From positions 129,323,665-129,387,664 of the forward strand of contig CAKMRJ010005634.1 in the NCBI GenBank assembly GCA_928212115.1: a DNA stretch of 64,000 nucleotides. The letters run 5' to 3'. Positions 1 through 12,331 of this stretch are shown one piece after another. The position numbers and the translations under genes were made by a program. The stretch comes from Lactuca virosa. Taxonomy: Eukaryota; Streptophyta; Magnoliopsida; Asterales; Asteraceae. The notes beneath the pieces were generated by a model. It was not told the origin of the DNA. It saw only the letters and a list, made by a program, of their open reading frames with translations, and ran no database searches. Numbering within the stretch: the first letter of the stretch is position 1; every line of letters starts with the position of its first letter.

Positions 1-2513
1 TAATCACTAACATGCGACCTGAGCTTGATAACTTGTTCTGTTTAATTAACATATTCTTATTTCTATGCATTTCCATTTGAGTTGGCAATGTTTATGATTT
101 ATATGTTCTTTATTTAACTGCACAAGCAAAGCATATTGGTCAGTGAAAGTACGCTGATCAATACGGGTGAGCTGCTAACAATATGGAAGCACTGGTAGGC
201 CACTTCAGCTGCCAGATGGCAAGTAATTAAAAATAGCGAAGTTCAGTCCACGAAGGAAAACTATTTTTGAATTTGGTTTGTCTAAACCTTGTCTTATGAC
301 CATAGGTTGGAAATGATAGATCCCCATGGATGAGAACGTATGCACCTTAAATCTAGGTGGAAAAAGGTTTCTCTCTAATTCATAAAAATGATTATGAGAA
401 AATACTTTCACTGATGGATTTTAAAGATCTGATAAAGATCAGTATGGATATTGGTTGCATTAATTGCATTCTCAAATTCACAATATGATTACGACATCCC
501 TCTTCGTATTTCAAATTGTGAGGAATGGAAAGGAATTGTTTAAACCTTCAAGAGATATGTTTATCACTTCTTGAATGGGCTGGACACACACACTATATGA
601 ATAAAGTACATAAGCTTAAAAAGCCTACTTAGAGGCTTGATGAAGCATCACGACAAGGGAATCTGCACTTCCATGAGAAAGTCAAAGGGTGTCGATTTCT
701 AGAATTCCAGTTGATTTCTAAGTACATGTCAAAGCTAGTAGGAGCATCAATTTTATGCTGGTATTACATGTTGAGAATACTATTCATAAGGACAATGTCT
801 GTACTTTGAAAGTTGCAAAAGTTGGGAATTGTTTCGTTATAGTGGACTTAAGGGAGAGGGAACCCATACTTTGTTAAGATTGTATAGTTTAATAGAACTT
901 AGTCAAAGAAATATATGAATATTATGTTGAAATGTTTCAACATTGGAGATTCTATATATGGAAATATTATAGCAAGGAATTAAACATATATTGGACCCTA
1001 GTAATATGAGTCGAGTGTCATATGCTTCGGATATAGGACTGATTATATATGTTATAATATTCTATTATTCTATTTTTCAAATGCTTTTAGAATTATGTGA
1101 AAAGGATTAGAATTGCATGTGACTGAAGTTGTGAAACAACTGTCAAGAGCGTTCTAAAGTTTTACCGCATAATTGATTGCTTCTGGACAGCTGGTAGTAT
1201 GATATTGTTAGGACGGGCCATAGTGACACGTTCTGAATTAAGATGATTCTTGGTCAGATTGTTGGTCATATGAGAATATAGAAATGTTTCCATAATGGGA
1301 GATGTTTGTAAAATCTACATGTGATTTCGAAACTTTAATACAAAGAAGTGTCCAAGGAGTGTGCCTTGAATTTGAAACTTCATAACCATGGAATTGTTTC
1401 TAGTAACAAGTTCCAGTGGAACATTCTATAATATCGAAGCCTCAGTCTATGTGACATTAGAACCACGACATCACAAAAGGACGGTGCATAAAAAGATAAA
1501 ATTCCACTACATCTTAGATAAGGACAATAATTTGGAATTGTGAAATGAGCATCATTGGAGCAATGTGCATCGAGAGGTATAGTATTCATGTTTATAACAT
1601 GGCATGACTGATGTTATTTAATTCAAGAGGTTAACTGATTACTCAAAACATTATACAATTAATAAATTTGTAATTTTATGGTGATTAACTAATAGGGTTT
1701 ATTCATAACAAATAGGTATGATATCATAGTTAATTAATTTATTATTGTGTTTCACATTGCATGTTTTACTTCCCTGATAATTTAAATATTATTCAAAATT
1801 CCACATTCGTTCATACTTTTGTAAGTAAGTAGTGAATTAAGACGGTCATAAATCGATTTGTGGATTGTCCATAAGAATTGGACATTGCATACGGATTGTT
1901 ACAATGTTCATGAGTACTTGGAAATAAGGATTTAAGTATTGGATAAAACCACGCTTAGAGATTACTTCATGGATTTAATCACGAGTAATTCTAAGACGAT
2001 AATATATTCTATTTTTCAAATGGAGATACATAAGTTGTAATTTACAAGTCGATTGAGCATTGGTATTACGTAAATGCATCAGTAACATGATGTTATAAAA
2101 CATAGTTTCATGTATGAATTGGTGATTAAAGGTTACAATTATATAGTCAAAGTTTATTCATTCATTTTCCTTAATAGGAAAAGAGATATTTGTGGGCCCG
2201 TCGGTGACTTGAGTTCGATCTATGAAAAAACCAGGTGCATGGTCCGAACTAAATTGATGTGTTCAATTTTGTAGTCTAACTTGATCATAAATCAGGAAAT
2301 CGGGAAACAAATAAATGAACATGAGGTTGATCATTTAATCAATGACTCTGTTTATACGATATCTTGTAGAACGTAAGAATAGCTGATCACTTATATTAGG
2401 GACAACGTTTGATTTGAATCAGAGTTTGGCAGTGGCTTTGGAAAGAACTATTTGCTGTTTAGTTCAAGGTCTATACTTGAAATTATAGTTACAGACTTAT
2501 CCAAGTGGGAGAC
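1..2513 (+). mobile_element. Decayed copia retrotransposon, 3' part of internal region
   Basis: No long reading frame survives. Two things identify it. At 734..790 the plus strand still reads as the copia reverse transcriptase core, with the catalytic YVDD box decayed to HVEN. The segment 1800..2040 matches the reverse complement of about 22180..22390 in the copia element at 20886..28401, so the two belong to one family. The internal region ends in a polypurine tract (aagtgggagac, 2503..2513) directly before an LTR start. The 5' half lies outside the window. Confidence 0.75.
734..790 (+). pseudogene. Copia reverse transcriptase core, degenerate
   Basis: The translation runs ASRSINFMLVLHVENTIHK. 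Intact copia elements have a hydrophobic stretch ending in LYVDD here. Both catalytic aspartates have been replaced (HVEN), so no activity is possible. The surrounding frame is full of stops. Confidence 0.6.
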
Positions 2514-3390
2514 TGTTGGATAAAGGTGTCTAAGCTCGTAACTAAATTGGTCTATTCTTGTAATTAGAAGAAAAGTCTTTTTGGGGTTTCCCTCATAACT
2601 AGAGCTTGATTTGAATGACATTTATAGAGAGAGCGAGAGAGAGAGAGAGAGAGAATGATTTATTAGATTATTATATGATTAATATACTAATTGGAAATTA
2701 TGAGAAAATGATTTATTAATATATTATATGATTAATGTATTAATTAGAAATAGACAGTTGATTTGTTAATTTATTATGTGATTAATAAATAATATGAGAT
2801 CAATTGTTAAAGTAATTGATTTGTCAATTTATATGGTTAATAAATTAATGAGAAATCACTTAGAATTAATTAATTATTAGTCCGAAGTAATCTGGAATTA
2901 ATTGAAATTAATTAAAGGTGCAATGGTTGAATTGTAATCGTTCAATAGTTGAACAAAAGATGAAATTCTAGAACCATCCTTGGTTGGACGGTTTTGGGAG
3001 CCCTTCTAGGGTTTCCAAAAGCCTCATGGATGATGATAAGGAAAGGATTTAAATTTAAATTAAATCCATTATTTAATTATTTAAATCTTGATTTGTCCAT
3101 AAGTTACATAAACTATAAATAGGACCCTTTGTGCATCAATTTTCATGACTACTCTTTCTTGGAAGCCTATGAACGAAAATTATACCTTTCCTCCTCTCTC
3201 CTCAAGTGTCTTCTAGTTCTAGGGTTTGGGTGTGAGACATTAGAGGCATCATCCTTTTGGTGCTTGCTTTCCAAGCTCTTTAAAGGAAGGATTGAAGTAA
3301 CTTGTTTGCTATAACAAGTTTGAGGTATGTATCTTTACTTTGTGATTTTCAAAATTACTAGGATACATATTTGGTTTTTGTTATTCAAAG
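2514..3390 (+). mobile_element. Copia LTR (3' LTR of the element at 1..2513), right end uncertain
   Basis: It starts with tgttgga straight after a purine tract. It holds a TATA box (actataaatagg, 3112..3123) followed by a CT-rich leader, the layout expected for U3 then R. A GA microsatellite lies at 2626..2654. I could not find a clean ca terminus, and the sequence grades into a different LTR-like fragment near 3390, so the right limit is approximate. Confidence 0.6.
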
Positions 3391-4118
3391 TATGTTGCCT
3401 TAATCTGAAGACATAAATCCTTTTAGGTTGCATGTGCCCTTCTTAATTGTTAAGAGTTTTCCTGCATTGTGCATATTGTTGTAACCTAATAATCCCATTA
3501 GTATATTGGGCTGAAAGGCAGCAATGTCAAGCCGACTGACTGAAGGCGGACGTGCCGAGCCAATGGACTGAATGCGGTAATGCTGAGTCAATGAACTGAA
3601 GGTGGTAATTTCGAGTCAATAGACTGAAGGTGGAAATGCTGAGTCTTTAGTGGATACTCGTCTAGTAATGTGTTCTTAGACTTGCATGTGTAATATTATA
3701 CTAAATGCTTACCTTTGTAGTATGTTTGGATTAAAAATTGTTGGCTTGTATGTTTTATCTATGTGATAGGTGTAAAGTATGTAGATTGATGTATGATGTT
3801 GTGTTTGAATTCACTAAGATCCGTGCTTACCATTTCCCTTTTAAAATTATTGTTTCGGGAAGAGTAGGTTCTAATAAAGGGAAAGTCATAGCTTGACGGT
3901 ACACCTGACGCGGTTTGATGATTTTTATAAAAAAATAAATTCATAGTATCTTTTATCCCACTGTTTGATTGTTAGTTGTGAACATAACATATTTTATTAG
4001 TATGATTTTTTAAGGTTAAACTTAATGGCTATTGGTTGAGTAACGAATGATTGGGATTTTATATTAAATAAATAAGTTTATTAAAAGTTTAAATTTATTG
4101 TAATTTTGGGACGTTACA
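3391..4118. mobile_element. LTR-like fragment (probably gypsy) with short tandem repeats
   Basis: The segment ends in gggacgttaca at 4108..4118, the terminal form used by the gypsy LTRs in this window. Between about 3531 and 3650 it carries three to four imperfect copies of a ~28-34 bp unit built on 'gactgaaggtggtaatgctgagtcaat'. No start of the LTR and no target duplication could be defined. Confidence 0.4.
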
Positions 4119-4330
4119 CATGTTTGCAACCATCATGTGTGCTCGTTTTCAAGAAAATCCCAAAGAATCACATCTCCTAGCTATGAAACAATTTTTTTGT
4201 TATCTTAAGCACACAACCAATCTTGGCCTTTCGTATCTCGTGACTCCGAGTTTAATTTAGTTGGTTATTATGACTCAGATTATGCAAGTTGTCCTTTAGA
4301 TAAAAAAAAGTAATTTTGGAGGGTGTCAAC
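4119..4330 (+). pseudogene. Old copia pol, RNase H region, fragment 1 of 3
   Basis: The plus strand translates as the end of copia reverse transcriptase and the start of RNase H. A stretch around HLLAMKQFFCYLKHTTNLGL is followed by a DSDYASC-type RNase H motif. The reading stops abruptly at 4330, where a gypsy element is inserted. It resumes at 20725 after the duplicated target tcaac (4326..4330 and 20725..20729). Confidence 0.75.
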
Positions 4331-6172
4331 TGTGACATCCCCATTTTCACGGCCAGAAAAGACCGATTTTGTTTATGCTTTGTTTAAAAACCAGAGTAAC
4401 TTTTTTAAATAAAAGTGTTGCGGAATTTGTTCCCAGTAAAACATGATAAATACGTTATCAAAGCATTTTCGAAGAAATGTATTTTTTTTATTCATTTTAA
4501 AACAATTGGATGTCATTGTCAATACAGAAACATATGCATAAACAGAACTTACATTCATTTACACTAGTGATCTTATATCTCCTTAATCTCTTAGTGTAAT
4601 GTAACTCCATATCGACACCTGTTATAGAAATGAGCTGGAGTGGGTCAGGTTGGGAAACCTGGTGAGTACATAGGGTTTTCAACCCACAATAATATAATTA
4701 TTATGTTTAAACATCAAACAATCAGCCCAATTACCCATCCCCAGTATCTTCATTACTCTTAAGGATCTACCCTAAGAATCAACTATTCCTCGTTCATTCA
4801 TTCCTAAGGATCATCCTAAGGAATGGGCACGAAATCCATCGTTTCCAGGGTTTACTCTACAGGCACTAAGTCGCATAGTCGCCAGGATATAGGCACTACA
4901 TCTCATAGTCGCCAGGGTTTATACGACATGCACTACGTCGCATAGTCGCCAGGGTTTAGGCACTAAGTCTCATAGTCGCCAAGGTTATCTCGTTTATCGA
5001 CAGTATCGTTTCCGAGAATCCACTCGCAATACGTGTCAATGGGTTTTTAGAGTACAACTGGTGAATACACAGTTCAAATACACCTACAGGTTGCGAGTCT
5101 GCTAGTGTTCCACTAGACTGTCTAGAATAGTCCGTGGTTGTCATCCATACTCTGCTAGATGACGGGGCCAATACTTGGGTAAAAGGATTCTCTCATGGTT
5201 CACCTCTCACCCTTATCTCGTGGTCTATATCACCTCTCATCATTTTGTTTTTGTCACCTAGCAACTATTTCATCTACCCATGTTTTACCCAACACATTTT
5301 GTAGATATAAAATACATATGCAGTTTAATTCATTTAAAACATGTATAAAAATCTTTCACCCAGCATAGACGGCAAGTATACAGACAATATGCACATGTAG
5401 CATGTAATTTATATTAAATACTTCATATCTATGTGTAAGATGAAAGTAACTATGCACTCACTTGATAAGGTGGTGACTCGGTACTCGGACAGCACTTCGT
5501 TATCTCAAAATAATTTTCCTCGGACAAAACAGTGGGTTTTATAGAAAATCGGGCTTCGCTTGGAGCAGCGTTTCCGAACCGAAAGACCCTTTTTCTCGGG
5601 ACTCCGGGAGCCTCGGGGCTTCCTTCGGGAGCTAGGGGGTTCCTTAGGGTTTAGGAGGGTTGGAATGGGTTAGAGAGAGAAAGTATTTAGAGAGAGAAGT
5701 GGAAATGTGTGAAAAATCCAAGAGATTTCGCACCTATTTATAGGGTCAGCAGCTTCGGACTACACTGCGCGTTCAGCAGCACTACGATGGGCGTAGTTCG
5801 GATGAGGATGCCAGCTGCGTGCAGCTGTCTCGCACTTCGGAACTGGATAAGACCGGAGTACGCTGGGCGTGCTCGGCCTCGGACGCGGGGCGTAGCGAGG
5901 GGCTACGTGTTATGATCCGAAGCGAGCTTTGTCATCAGTATCGGACGGCAGTGGCGCTGCCACGTCACCAACTTTGCACCATGTTCGCAAATTCGAGTTC
6001 CAACTTTAAAAATTCGTATCTTTCGCATATGAGCTCCGTTTTCGACGTTCTTTATATCCACGCGTAGGCGGGAACGTACTCTACAACTTTATTCTAAATA
6101 ATCTTTTGTCGAAGAGTCGTTTTCGACCCCTATTATCTCTAAATTGACTAGCCCGGATCTACGGGCGTTACA
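4331..6172 (-). mobile_element. 3' LTR (minus sense) of the gag-only gypsy element, 1842 bp
   Basis: On the minus strand it begins tgtaacgccc and ends gggatgtcaca. The right LTR matches it with scattered substitutions plus one 449-bp insertion. It contains a minus-strand TATA box (plus-strand cctatttatag, 5733..5743), a four-unit tandem array of ~30-37 bp (starts 4861, 4891, 4928, 4958; core cactaagtcgcatagtcgcc), and two pairs of CG-centred dyads near 5767/5789 and 5865/5888. Confidence 0.85.
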
Positions 6173-7034
6173 ATTATCTCCCCCTTAGGATGATTACGTC
6201 CCGGAATCATCAACGAAATAGGGTTGTATAGTGACTCCATACGTTATCTCTTCATCCTAGGTAATAACTGTAACTCCTATGTTCCTTCAAATTAACTCTT
6301 TTTTTAACTGCAGGCGGTGCTCGATCTTGAATCTGCTCTCTGTCTTATGTTAGACTCCAAATTATGACCTTCAAGTCACAATGTCGATTCTTATTGGAGA
6401 CTCCTTCCTCTTCTTAACAAACTTTAGATAAGTTGTTTGATTTCCACAATAGACCGGTGGATCATGTTCCAATGACCTCTCATCATGTGTCGCAACGCTT
6501 AGACTCAGGTCTCTTTAGAGTCAAATTCCTGAATGGAATATACTTTTCTTCATGTTCTAATGTGATCTAATCACATTTCAACATGTAGCATTTCTAGCTA
6601 CCAACTTCTTTAACTATGAGCGCGATACTGGTTCGATTATCTTTTACTTCAATCTTCTTGGCGTAAGTCAGATGCTACATCGAACTTGGTTCTCTGAACC
6701 ATGTAACATACTCATCGTAGCCGGACTCAATTTGATATGACCACTAGGGTCGGAATAACAACAATCTTCTTAGTCATTACCGAAACGATGGTAACGACAT
6801 ACTCGAATAAAACAAAATCAATTACTAGCTCCTTGGTAACCTTGTGACTTTCCCTGATCCAAGTATGAGTCCTGTGCTTCCAGTAGTATAGGCCTCTACT
6901 ACCATTCACACCTACTCATACTCATTCCAAGTATTGTCTCGCAGTTTTCCAAGTCACCATACAAGAAGATCACATAACAATTTAACACACCAGATAACAA
7001 AACGAAGGTTTATATTCTTCCTTGAAATGATTAC
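6173..7034 (-). mobile_element. 3' internal region of the gag-only gypsy element
   Basis: On the minus strand this is the stretch that ends in a purine tract (aagggggagataat) just before the 3' LTR. No coding sequence of any length is visible. The Athila element entered at its right edge, using attac at 7030..7034 as target. Confidence 0.6.
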
Positions 7035-8382
7035 TGATATTGTCATATTTATACATATTTTTAGGCAATATTTACTTACATTTTTATTAACATTTTGGTT
7101 ATTTGCATAGAATTATGGTACTTATAAGGATAAATTGTTATTTGCAGCCAAAGTGAAGCATTTTCGAAGAAAGGGACCAAAATTGAGAATACTTGGAACA
7201 TTGGAGACTTGGAGTACAAAAGATGAAGAAATTCACGGATTCAACCGAAGTCACGACGTGAACGAGAAGACCACGACGTGGATCGAGTATTCTAGAAGAT
7301 AAGCTTACGTGAAGAAGGAATCCTTGCCCAATACGGATAATTCTCGGATCACGACGTGGAGCTTCCTGCCACGACGTGGATCACGACTTTTCAGAAAACT
7401 ATAAATTCCCTTGCCCATTATGACTTGGGGAGTTTTTTTGGCTGATTGAAAGGGTTCCAAAAGACGAATTTTAGCAGAAGAGAAATTCTGGAAAAAGGTT
7501 TTCAACACCAAAGGAGTAAAGGTTCATAATTAGTTTATTTGTTTGATACTTGAACATGTTTTATACTTTGATTTGTGTTTGTTTATTTGCTACTATGAGT
7601 AGCTAAATCTAGCAACTCTTGTTTAGCTAGATGAAGCTTCTAACATATGGTTTAGCTTAATGATTATTGGATTTGTTAGTTGGTAAATTGCTTGTGTTTG
7701 ATTTGTTACTACCTAGCATGTTAATATTTGTTTCTTTAGCTGCTTGAATTCATGTTATGTGTAGTTAGTGATCATTAAACTGCATAAACTTGATAACCTA
7801 GTGATCTAGTGAACACTAATTTGCTAGAGCTAGGATCGACCAAAATCTTAGACGGTAATTAGAGTAAATAAATTTAGCTGTGCTAGAGAACATAAATTAT
7901 GACCATAATTGTGTTTGCATAATAAATCTTACATAGCATACCTATAACTAATAACTAGTTCTGTGTTTTGCTTATGTATGACCATACAAGGTAGTTCATG
8001 AATTGGTAAAAAGATTAGTAAATTTAGACTTAAATTGCTAATAATATAATAATTGGTGACCAACTTGATAATCCATAATAGCTAGCTAACCATAAAGAGG
8101 AAGTGGATTCGAACTAAACAAGAGTGTTTTTAATTACTTGATTGAATTATGTGACTTAAGTTGATCTGGTCTTGCAAAATCAGATAAAACCCCATCTTTG
8201 CTCTAAAATTAGGTTAATTTAGTAGTAAATAAATTAATTAGTTAACACCGTTCCCTGTGATCGACACCCGACTTACCCAACTATTCTATAATTCGAATAG
8301 GTACACTGCCTAGGTGCATTTTAGTTAGTTAAGTTAGTTAGGTTATAAATTATAAAATTAGTGGGTACTTTTGTGCACATCA
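7035..8382 (+). mobile_element. Athila-like 5' LTR
   Basis: It contains a TATA box (ctataaatt, 7399..7407) and two pairs of the dyad CCACGACGTGG, at 7252/7271 and 7350/7369, all upstream of the TATA box and so in U3. The same two pairs lie at 15581/15600 and 15679/15698 in the 3' LTR. Confidence 0.9.
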
Positions 8383-8383
8383 A

Positions 8384-8402
8384 GTTTTTGGCGCCGTTAC
8401 CG
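8384..8402 (+). promoter_or_regulatory. Primer-binding site, tRNA-Asp type
   Basis: The sequence gtttttggcgccgttaccg begins one base after the LTR end. Its core tggcgccgttaccgggga is close to the tRNA-Asp complementary site known for Athila elements, with an a where those usually have g (gttAccg). Confidence 0.75.
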
Positions 8403-8618
8403 GGGAACGGCTTAGTTTATTGTTTATTTGCTTTAGATTAATTGATCCTTTTGTGGGGTAAAACCTGCAAAAAGTTATTTTTCTAGCATAACTAAAATTT
8501 TCAGTTACAGAAATCACGACGTGGAGTATCTTTCCACGACGTGAAAACTGTGATTTCTAGTTTTTTTTTTTTGTTTAGTTCAGTTTTACGTTTTTATTTT
8601 TTTTTATTTCAGGAGTTC

Positions 8619-9800
8619 ATGACCAGAGGTTCTAACACACCTTTGGTGCCACCTTTTGAAGACCCAGAGTCTGCCCTTCACAAAAAGAAAGATAAGACCG
8701 TGAAAGAGGATCAAACACCAAAAAAGACGCCCTTACAAGAACTCAAGTCTGTATTCTCAAAGAAGTCGGGGAAGAAAACGGAAGGGTCGAGTTCATCTTC
8801 AAAGAACAAGAGCAAAGTTGAGAGCTTAGATCAAATACGTATCCCAAACGAATCCGAATACGAATCCGAAGCCGAGTTTGGTCTCTATACAAGTAAACTC
8901 GAAGACGAACCAAAAAACGAGATGGCGAACATTGAAGAAATGTCAATGGGAGCTTACAAGAAGCGAATTAGAGATGATGTTGGTCCAAGTTTAGTACAAC
9001 CTGCCATTCCAGCCAATGCCACATTCGAGCTAAAATGACATATCCTCACTGCACTTAAGGATATTCCATTCTATGGAAAAGATCATGAGGATGCATTTAA
9101 GCACTTAGATGAAGTCAACGACATTGCTGATTATTTCAATGTCCCAAATGTGAATAGAGATACCGTCTTGCTAAGGATGCTACCAGTCACCTTCAAGGGA
9201 GCAGCAAAAGATTGGTTAAAAGCACTACCACCGGGTACAATCACTAATTGGGCTCAAATGCGTGAGCAATTTCTAGATCAGTTCTGCCCACCATCCAAGA
9301 TAGCTAAACTCAAGAAGGCAATAACCAATTTTGAGCAAAACCCGGGGGAGTCACTTTACGAGGCTTGGGAGCGCTACAAGGGGTTGTTAAGGAATTGTCC
9401 TCAACATGACCTTAACATCCAACAAGAAGAATCTATATTCTATGGCGGGGTCAATGTAATGACTAGGCAACTCCTTGATTCTCAAGGACCACCTACAAAG
9501 AAAAATACGGGTGAAGTCAAGGAATTAGTTGAAGAATTTGCAAAGCATTCTCGTGAATACCACAATCCAAGGAATGAAGGAGTAAAGGGAGTTGGGAGTG
9601 CACATTCTGAAGAGATGGCTGCTATGATGGCAATGCTAAATAATATGGACCGAAGGCTGACCCAAATGGACCAATCAATTCATGCAATTAGAGTTGGTTG
9701 TGAAAGAGGCAGTGGTCCACACTTGACTAAAGATTGCCATTTGGATAAAATATGGGAACAAGAAGGCTCAAGTTTGCTACTAGAGTGGGGACAAGTATGA
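8619..9800 (+). pseudogene. gag: Athila-like gag, broken by one TGA
   Basis: The plant start is ATG 8619, seven bases after a splice-acceptor-like tttttatttcag (ends 8612). The first ~140 residues are basic and serine-rich. An in-frame TGA at 9036..9038 interrupts the frame, which then continues through a typical retrotransposon gag capsid domain (around GAAKDWLKALPPGTI at about 9195..9240, then FLDQFCPPSKIAKLKKAI). The zinc knuckle near 9690 keeps C...GPHLTKDC, but its second cysteine appears lost. The frame ends at 9800, and the coding sense moves to another frame that runs into protease, so a frameshift lies between 9780 and 9930. Confidence 0.8.
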
Positions 9801-9933
9801 TGAAAAATGGAGGAAACCAAAGTAAGAGTGGCTGCCATATGATGAGTATAAGAGGCAAAAAGAAGAAAAATTTAAGCAAACAAGCCGAGGCTTCTACCAA
9901 AAAGAGCAACCACCAGCCGAGAAGAAAGTAGAC

Positions 9934-11484
9934 TTGGAAAACATTTTGACCAAATTTATGGAAGCTTCCGAGAAAAGGCATGATGACACCGATGCAGTGC
10001 TAAAGGAACACATGAAAATGATGAAAGAACAGCAAACAATGATAATTGACCAGCAAGCTTCATTAAGAAATCATCAAGCATCAATCCATAATCTCGAAGT
10101 CCAAATTGGTCAACTAACTACTTTGGTGAGCAACAAATTGTCTTCACAATCTCCCGAAAAGAACATTCAATCCCATGTAATGATGATTGATACTGAAGAA
10201 GAGGCCATCTCTGAGTTCCTAGGAACCCTAGAAGTGGAGCCAAAGCCATCCGGACCAAAGCCAAAGAAGTCGAAAATTGAATATGAGAATGTTGCTGAAC
10301 TACCGAATTGACGTCGTGAACCTCCTCTGTTCACGACGTGGCCCCGACCTGAACAACAAAATTCAGATTCCGTTCCGGTATATCGTCCGCCTCTACCGTT
10401 TCCTTCCCGAGCTGGTCTTAGTCCACTAGAAAGAGAGCATTTGGAGTTTATTAAGCACGTGAGGGGTATCTCAATTAATACTCCTTTTGTCGAGTCATTA
10501 CCCAAAATTCCCGAATATGAAAAGTTTTTACAAGACTTAATAGACACTCGTCAGCAACTAAAAAAGAATTCTAAGGTGATTCTAAGTGAGAAAAGTTCAA
10601 GGGCTGTAATGGGAGAGTTACCTAAGAAGATGGGAGATCCCGGACGCCTCACTCTTCCATGTGAGTTTGGAAACAATTTGAAGACTTATGCTTTAGCTGA
10701 TTCTGGGGCTAGCATAAATTTGATGCCTTTTTCGTTCTACCAAAAGTTAAATATCCAGAAGATGAAGGCAACAAAAATGACCATCCACACGGCCAATCGT
10801 TCGGTGACGCATCCAAGGGGAATTGTTGAAGACATCCTTGTTAAAATTGGGAAATTTGTTTTCCCAGTCGACTTTGTCGTAATGGATATGAAGGAGGATG
10901 CAAATATCCCAATCATTCTTGGTCGCCCTTTGATAAATACCACTGGTGCTTTAATTGATGTTCGTGAATCTAAGTTTACATTGAGGGTTGGTGATGATAA
11001 GGAAGATTTTGGAATACAAGATGGATTTCAAGGATATGATGTTAAGGGTGAAGTGTTCAATATTGATGAAGATAATGAACTTGAAGAACTAGAGAAGCTT
11101 ATGGAAGAAGAAATCAAGACAATTAATCAAGTCAAACGCACTAAACCAAGAGCATCCGTTTCGTTTTTCGTTGAAGTCATTACCTACACAAAACCGACAT
11201 CTTTGTTGAGAGAGGAAAACGATGAGTTGTCAAGTGATGAAGATGAGGCTACTTCCAAGGAGACGATTCCAATGATAAAGAAAGAGAAGGTCCCTATTGA
11301 GCTAAAGAAGAATGAAGAAAAAGTGGAAATAAAAGGAACAAAAAGGAAGCTTGACATAGGCGAGGTGAAAGCTAAAAAGGAAAACACGAAGAAGGCATAC
11401 ATTAGACGAATCCAATCATACAAGAGGCGATGGAAGGAGCAAAAAATCCAGCTAGTGATGGACTCATCTGAAAATTCAACGTAG
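9934..11484 (+). pseudogene. Athila-like gag C-terminus plus aspartic protease, broken by one TGA
   Basis: The frame holds a glutamine-rich coiled-coil-like stretch (9950..10150), an in-frame TGA at 10309..10311, and then a retropepsin. The catalytic motif ADSGAS is encoded at about 10693..10713, and the flap and second half (IILGRPLINTTGALIDV) end near 10965. After the protease comes a ~170-residue charged tail rich in Lys and Glu. The frame ends at 11484 without entering reverse transcriptase. In full Athila elements the protease is followed by RT, RNase H and integrase. The TGA at 10309 lies exactly in one of the CG-centred dyads. Confidence 0.8.
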
Positions 11485-12331
11485 GAAGCACGGAGTCCGG
11501 CTCACGACTCCATCAAAAAGAAGCGCTTCTCGGGAAGCAACCCGAGTTTGGTTTGCATTTTCTTTTCTTTTCTTTTTAGTTTTTGAGTTTTTGATTAGGA
11601 AAGTTATCAAGTCATCATCTAAAAAAAACTATTAAAACTTAGCTGTGGGGTGTTTTGTTAAACAATGAAAATAAACAAACATTAATATTAGCTAGATTAT
11701 ATTCTGTGTCCAGACATCATTCACGTCGTGGGCTGATGCGCCACGTCGTGGTTTAAGATGGAATACGGGGACTGATTGAGAATTGACCAAATTAGCTTTT
11801 TACGAAAACCACGTCGTGGTATTGCCTTCCACGATGTGGCCTTTAAAAGTCAGGGGGGGACCAGTTCATAAACACTTTGACCACTAGTTTTTTTTCCCCA
11901 TTTGTTTACTATCGCACGCACGGAAGCAACCCCACAGCCGATTTTTCTTCATTTTTCTTCCAAGTTTCTTGTATTTTCTTGTCTTCTAACTCCATTTGGT
12001 ATGTATTTCATCCCTTAATTGTTGACATTACTTGCAATTTATACATTCTCTTGGTTAGGGTTTGTTTTGAAGTTAAAATCCCAAATTGGTTGAATTCGTT
12101 AGTATTTTTCGGATGCATGACTTTAGAATAGCAAGAGAAACAAACCCCAAGTATGATTTTTGGATGGATTTGACTGGACATTGTTCGATCTGAACCCCAC
12201 GTCCCGATTGCGTCCCACGACGTGGCGCTCAGAACCACGACGTGGTTCCTGGGTGAACAAAATTCAATTTCGTTTTTTTATATAATGCTTTTGGTGTTTT
12301 TGTTGGTTTTGGTTTATTTTTGATTTCAGGC
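11485..12331 (+). other. Athila-like non-coding spacer between protease and ORF2
   Basis: No coding sense. It starts with a 6-bp stem, 6-nt loop hairpin (ctcggg-aagcaa-cccgag, 11529..11546) shortly after the protease stop. It holds three pairs of CG-centred dyads (11722/11741, 11809/11829, 12215/12235). It ends in a pyrimidine tract and acceptor-like tgatttcag (12321..12329) three bases before the ORF2 ATG. Confidence 0.6.
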
